DNA of 6,429 bases, taken from assembly GCA_937938065.1 (NCBI GenBank), contig CALDBH010000114.1, positions 1 to 6,429 on the forward strand, written 5' to 3'. The notes beneath the pieces were generated by a model. It had not been told where the DNA came from and did not search any database. It saw only the letters and a list, made by a program, of their open reading frames with translations. The DNA comes from an uncultured Sulfurovum sp. GTDB taxonomy: Bacteria > Campylobacterota > Campylobacteria > Campylobacterales > Sulfurovaceae. The translations under genes were made by a program, and so were the position numbers. Every line of letters starts with the position of its first letter. Position 1 is the first letter of the stretch. This document shows, in pieces, positions 5,458 to 6,429 of this stretch.

Positions 5458-6258
5458 ATGTCTTTAGTTCATGCCTCAGCAGTTGTAGAAGATGGTGCTA
5501 TCTTAGGGAGTAATGTCTCTGTAGGGCCTTTTGCTTACATCGGCCCCAATGTTAAGATAGGTGATGATACTACCGTAGCAGCGCATGCTGTTATTGAAGG
5601 TCATACAACTATCGGTAAAAATAACCGTATCTTTTCCCACTCTGCAGTAGGAACTATACCGCAAGACTTGAAGTTCGCCGGTGAACATGTAGAACTCATC
5701 ATCGGTGATAACAATACTATCAGAGAGTTTACCCTTCTCAACCCGGGAACTGAAGGTGGAGGTTCTATTACCAAGATAGGTAATGGTAACCTTCTTATGG
5801 GTTATGTACACTTGGGACATGATGTGATCATTGGTAATAACTGTATCCTTGCAAATGGGGCAACACTCGCAGGTCACGTTGAGTTAGGTAATCATGTCGT
5901 TATCGGTGGGCTTACTCCTATACATCAGTTTGTACACATAGGTGACTATGCAATGGTAGGTGGAGCGAGTGCTTTATCACAGGATATCCCCCCTTTCTGT
6001 TTAGCTGAAGGTAACCGTGCAAACTTGAGAGGACTTAACCTTACTGGCTTGCGTAGAGCTATGCCAAGAGAAGAGATAAATGCCCTCAAAGCAGCCTATA
6101 GAGAACTTTTCGAAGAAGGTAATCCACTACAGGAAGTAGCACAAACTATTTTAGAAAACACAAGCTCTGAAAAAGTAAAACAACTATGTGAATTTATTAT
6201 GACCTCTAAAAGAGGCATCCCGTTTACACGAACAAAAACTAATGAGGATAAAAAATGA
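5458..6258 (+). CDS. lpxA: UDP-N-acetylglucosamine acyltransferase
   Basis: LpxA moves a 3-hydroxyacyl chain from ACP to the 3-OH of UDP-GlcNAc, the first step of lipid A synthesis; the family is a cytoplasmic trimer. The 266 residues (E. coli 262) start with a left-handed beta-helix of hexapeptide repeats (about 1-185, e.g. VGPFAYIGPNVKIGDDTTV) and end in a helical C-terminal domain. His121 in 'YVHLGHD' matches the catalytic His125 of E. coli, and His118 matches His122. Lys72 in QDLKFAGE matches Lys76. Gly169 matches Gly173, the position that sets acyl length; Gly there allows long chains (C14 or longer). The loop at 95-98 reads NPGT, as I recall for Helicobacter, where E. coli has HRGT. ATG 5458 is preferred to TTG 5455; AGG at 5448-5450 is a weak ribosome site 7 nt upstream. 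The stop overlaps clpX by ATGA. Confidence 0.94.
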   Translation: MSLVHASAVVEDGAILGSNVSVGPFAYIGPNVKIGDDTTVAAHAVIEGHTTIGKNNRIFSHSAVGTIPQDLKFAGEHVELIIGDNNTIREFTLLNPGTEGGGSITKIGNGNLLMGYVHLGHDVIIGNNCILANGATLAGHVELGNHVVIGGLTPIHQFVHIGDYAMVGGASALSQDIPPFCLAEGNRANLRGLNLTGLRRAMPREEINALKAAYRELFEEGNPLQEVAQTILENTSSEKVKQLCEFIMTSKRGIPFTRTKTNEDKK

Positions 6259-6429
6259 CAACTAAAGCATGTAGCTTTTGTGAAGCACAAGAGAGTGAAG
6301 AAAATCCACTTATCGCTGGTGAAAGTGCCTACATCTGTTCCAACTGTGTAGTATCTGCATACAAGATTCTCTTTGGAGAAGAAGAACAGGAAGAAGCCCA
6401 AGCTGATTTAGGGGCACAGACTCTCTATA
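6255..6429 (+). CDS. clpX: ATP-dependent Clp protease ATP-binding subunit ClpX, N-terminus only (3' truncated by the window)
   Basis: The first 58 codons are present. They encode the ClpX C4 zinc-binding domain: Cys6-SF-Cys9 and Cys28-SN-Cys31, with 'NPLIAGESAYICSNCV' between and around the two pairs. In the family this domain dimerises and binds substrates and adaptors, while the AAA+ motor that unfolds proteins for ClpP lies further downstream, outside the window. ATG 6255 overlaps the lpxA stop as ATGA, and GAGG (6244-6247) sits 7 nt upstream inside lpxA, so translation is coupled. After the zinc domain comes an acidic stretch (FGEEEQEEAQAD, about 43-54), a usual linker feature. The fabZ-lpxA-clpX order is, from memory, also found in Helicobacter and Campylobacter, which supports both the call and the phylum. 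Confidence 0.93.
   Translation, partial: MTTKACSFCEAQESEENPLIAGESAYICSNCVVSAYKILFGEEEQEEAQADLGAQTLY

Noticed and set aside
1200..5830. Recurring GTGATCA-type words (for example near 1200, 1615, 5345 and 5823)
   Set aside because: They occur in frame as Val-Ile codons in coding sequence and show no regular spacing, so they reflect codon use rather than a regulatory repeat.
5503..5877. Minus-strand open frame of 124 codons within lpxA
   Set aside because: It is antisense to the hexapeptide repeats; their periodic codons keep reverse frames open. The same applies to the minus frame at 6096-6401 across the lpxA/clpX junction.
1..6429. CRISPR arrays, insertion sequences, prophage, toxin-antitoxin or defence genes
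   Set aside because: No direct-repeat arrays, terminal inverted repeats, transposase or nuclease motifs were seen; every stretch longer than 60 bases belongs to an assigned gene.

Overview
The window looks like ordinary chromosome from a Campylobacterota (epsilonproteobacterial) Gram-negative, most likely a Sulfurovum/Sulfurimonas-type organism. Three things point there: the block fabZ-lpxA-clpX, which I recall in the same order in Helicobacter and Campylobacter; LpxB and LpxA variants that resemble those of that phylum (ALEPSSNLH at the LpxB N-terminus, NPGT in LpxA); and low-GC coding with compact, overlapping genes and TATAAT-like -10 boxes lacking clear -35 boxes. The genus is an inference and no database was consulted.

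Left edge (1-145): the last ~41 codons of a rightward gene, possibly a LysR-type regulator. It converges on a leftward gene, with an AT-rich hairpin spanning both stop codons. Region 143-838 (minus): a secreted YkuD-fold L,D-transpeptidase that would modify peptidoglycan in the periplasm. Its start codon lies only 16 bp from that of the divergent nhaC gene. Those 16 bp hold an extended -10 promoter for nhaC placed so close to its ATG that the mRNA should be leaderless or nearly so.

Region 855-4939 (plus): a tightly packed run of an NhaC-family Na+/H+ antiporter, an unrecognised four-helix membrane protein (ATGA overlap), lpxB (lipid A disaccharide synthase) and queH (epoxyqueuosine reductase, last step of queuosine synthesis, with a long C-terminal extension). 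A 9-codon micro-ORF overlaps both the unknown gene and lpxB by ATGA.

Region 4940-6429 (plus): a 60-bp gap with a probable promoter, then fabZ, lpxA and the start of clpX, spaced by 8 bp and then by an ATGA overlap. FabZ serves fatty-acid elongation and draws on the same 3-hydroxyacyl-ACP pool that LpxA uses to acylate UDP-GlcNAc. LpxB acts later in the same lipid A pathway. Envelope work (peptidoglycan cross-linking, ion homeostasis, lipid A) dominates the window; queH and clpX are the housekeeping exceptions.

I see no mobile element, CRISPR array, tRNA, rRNA or phage gene, and no clearly new multi-gene system. The points most worth a second look are the leaderless nhaC start, the unknown membrane protein before lpxB, and the C-terminal extension of QueH.
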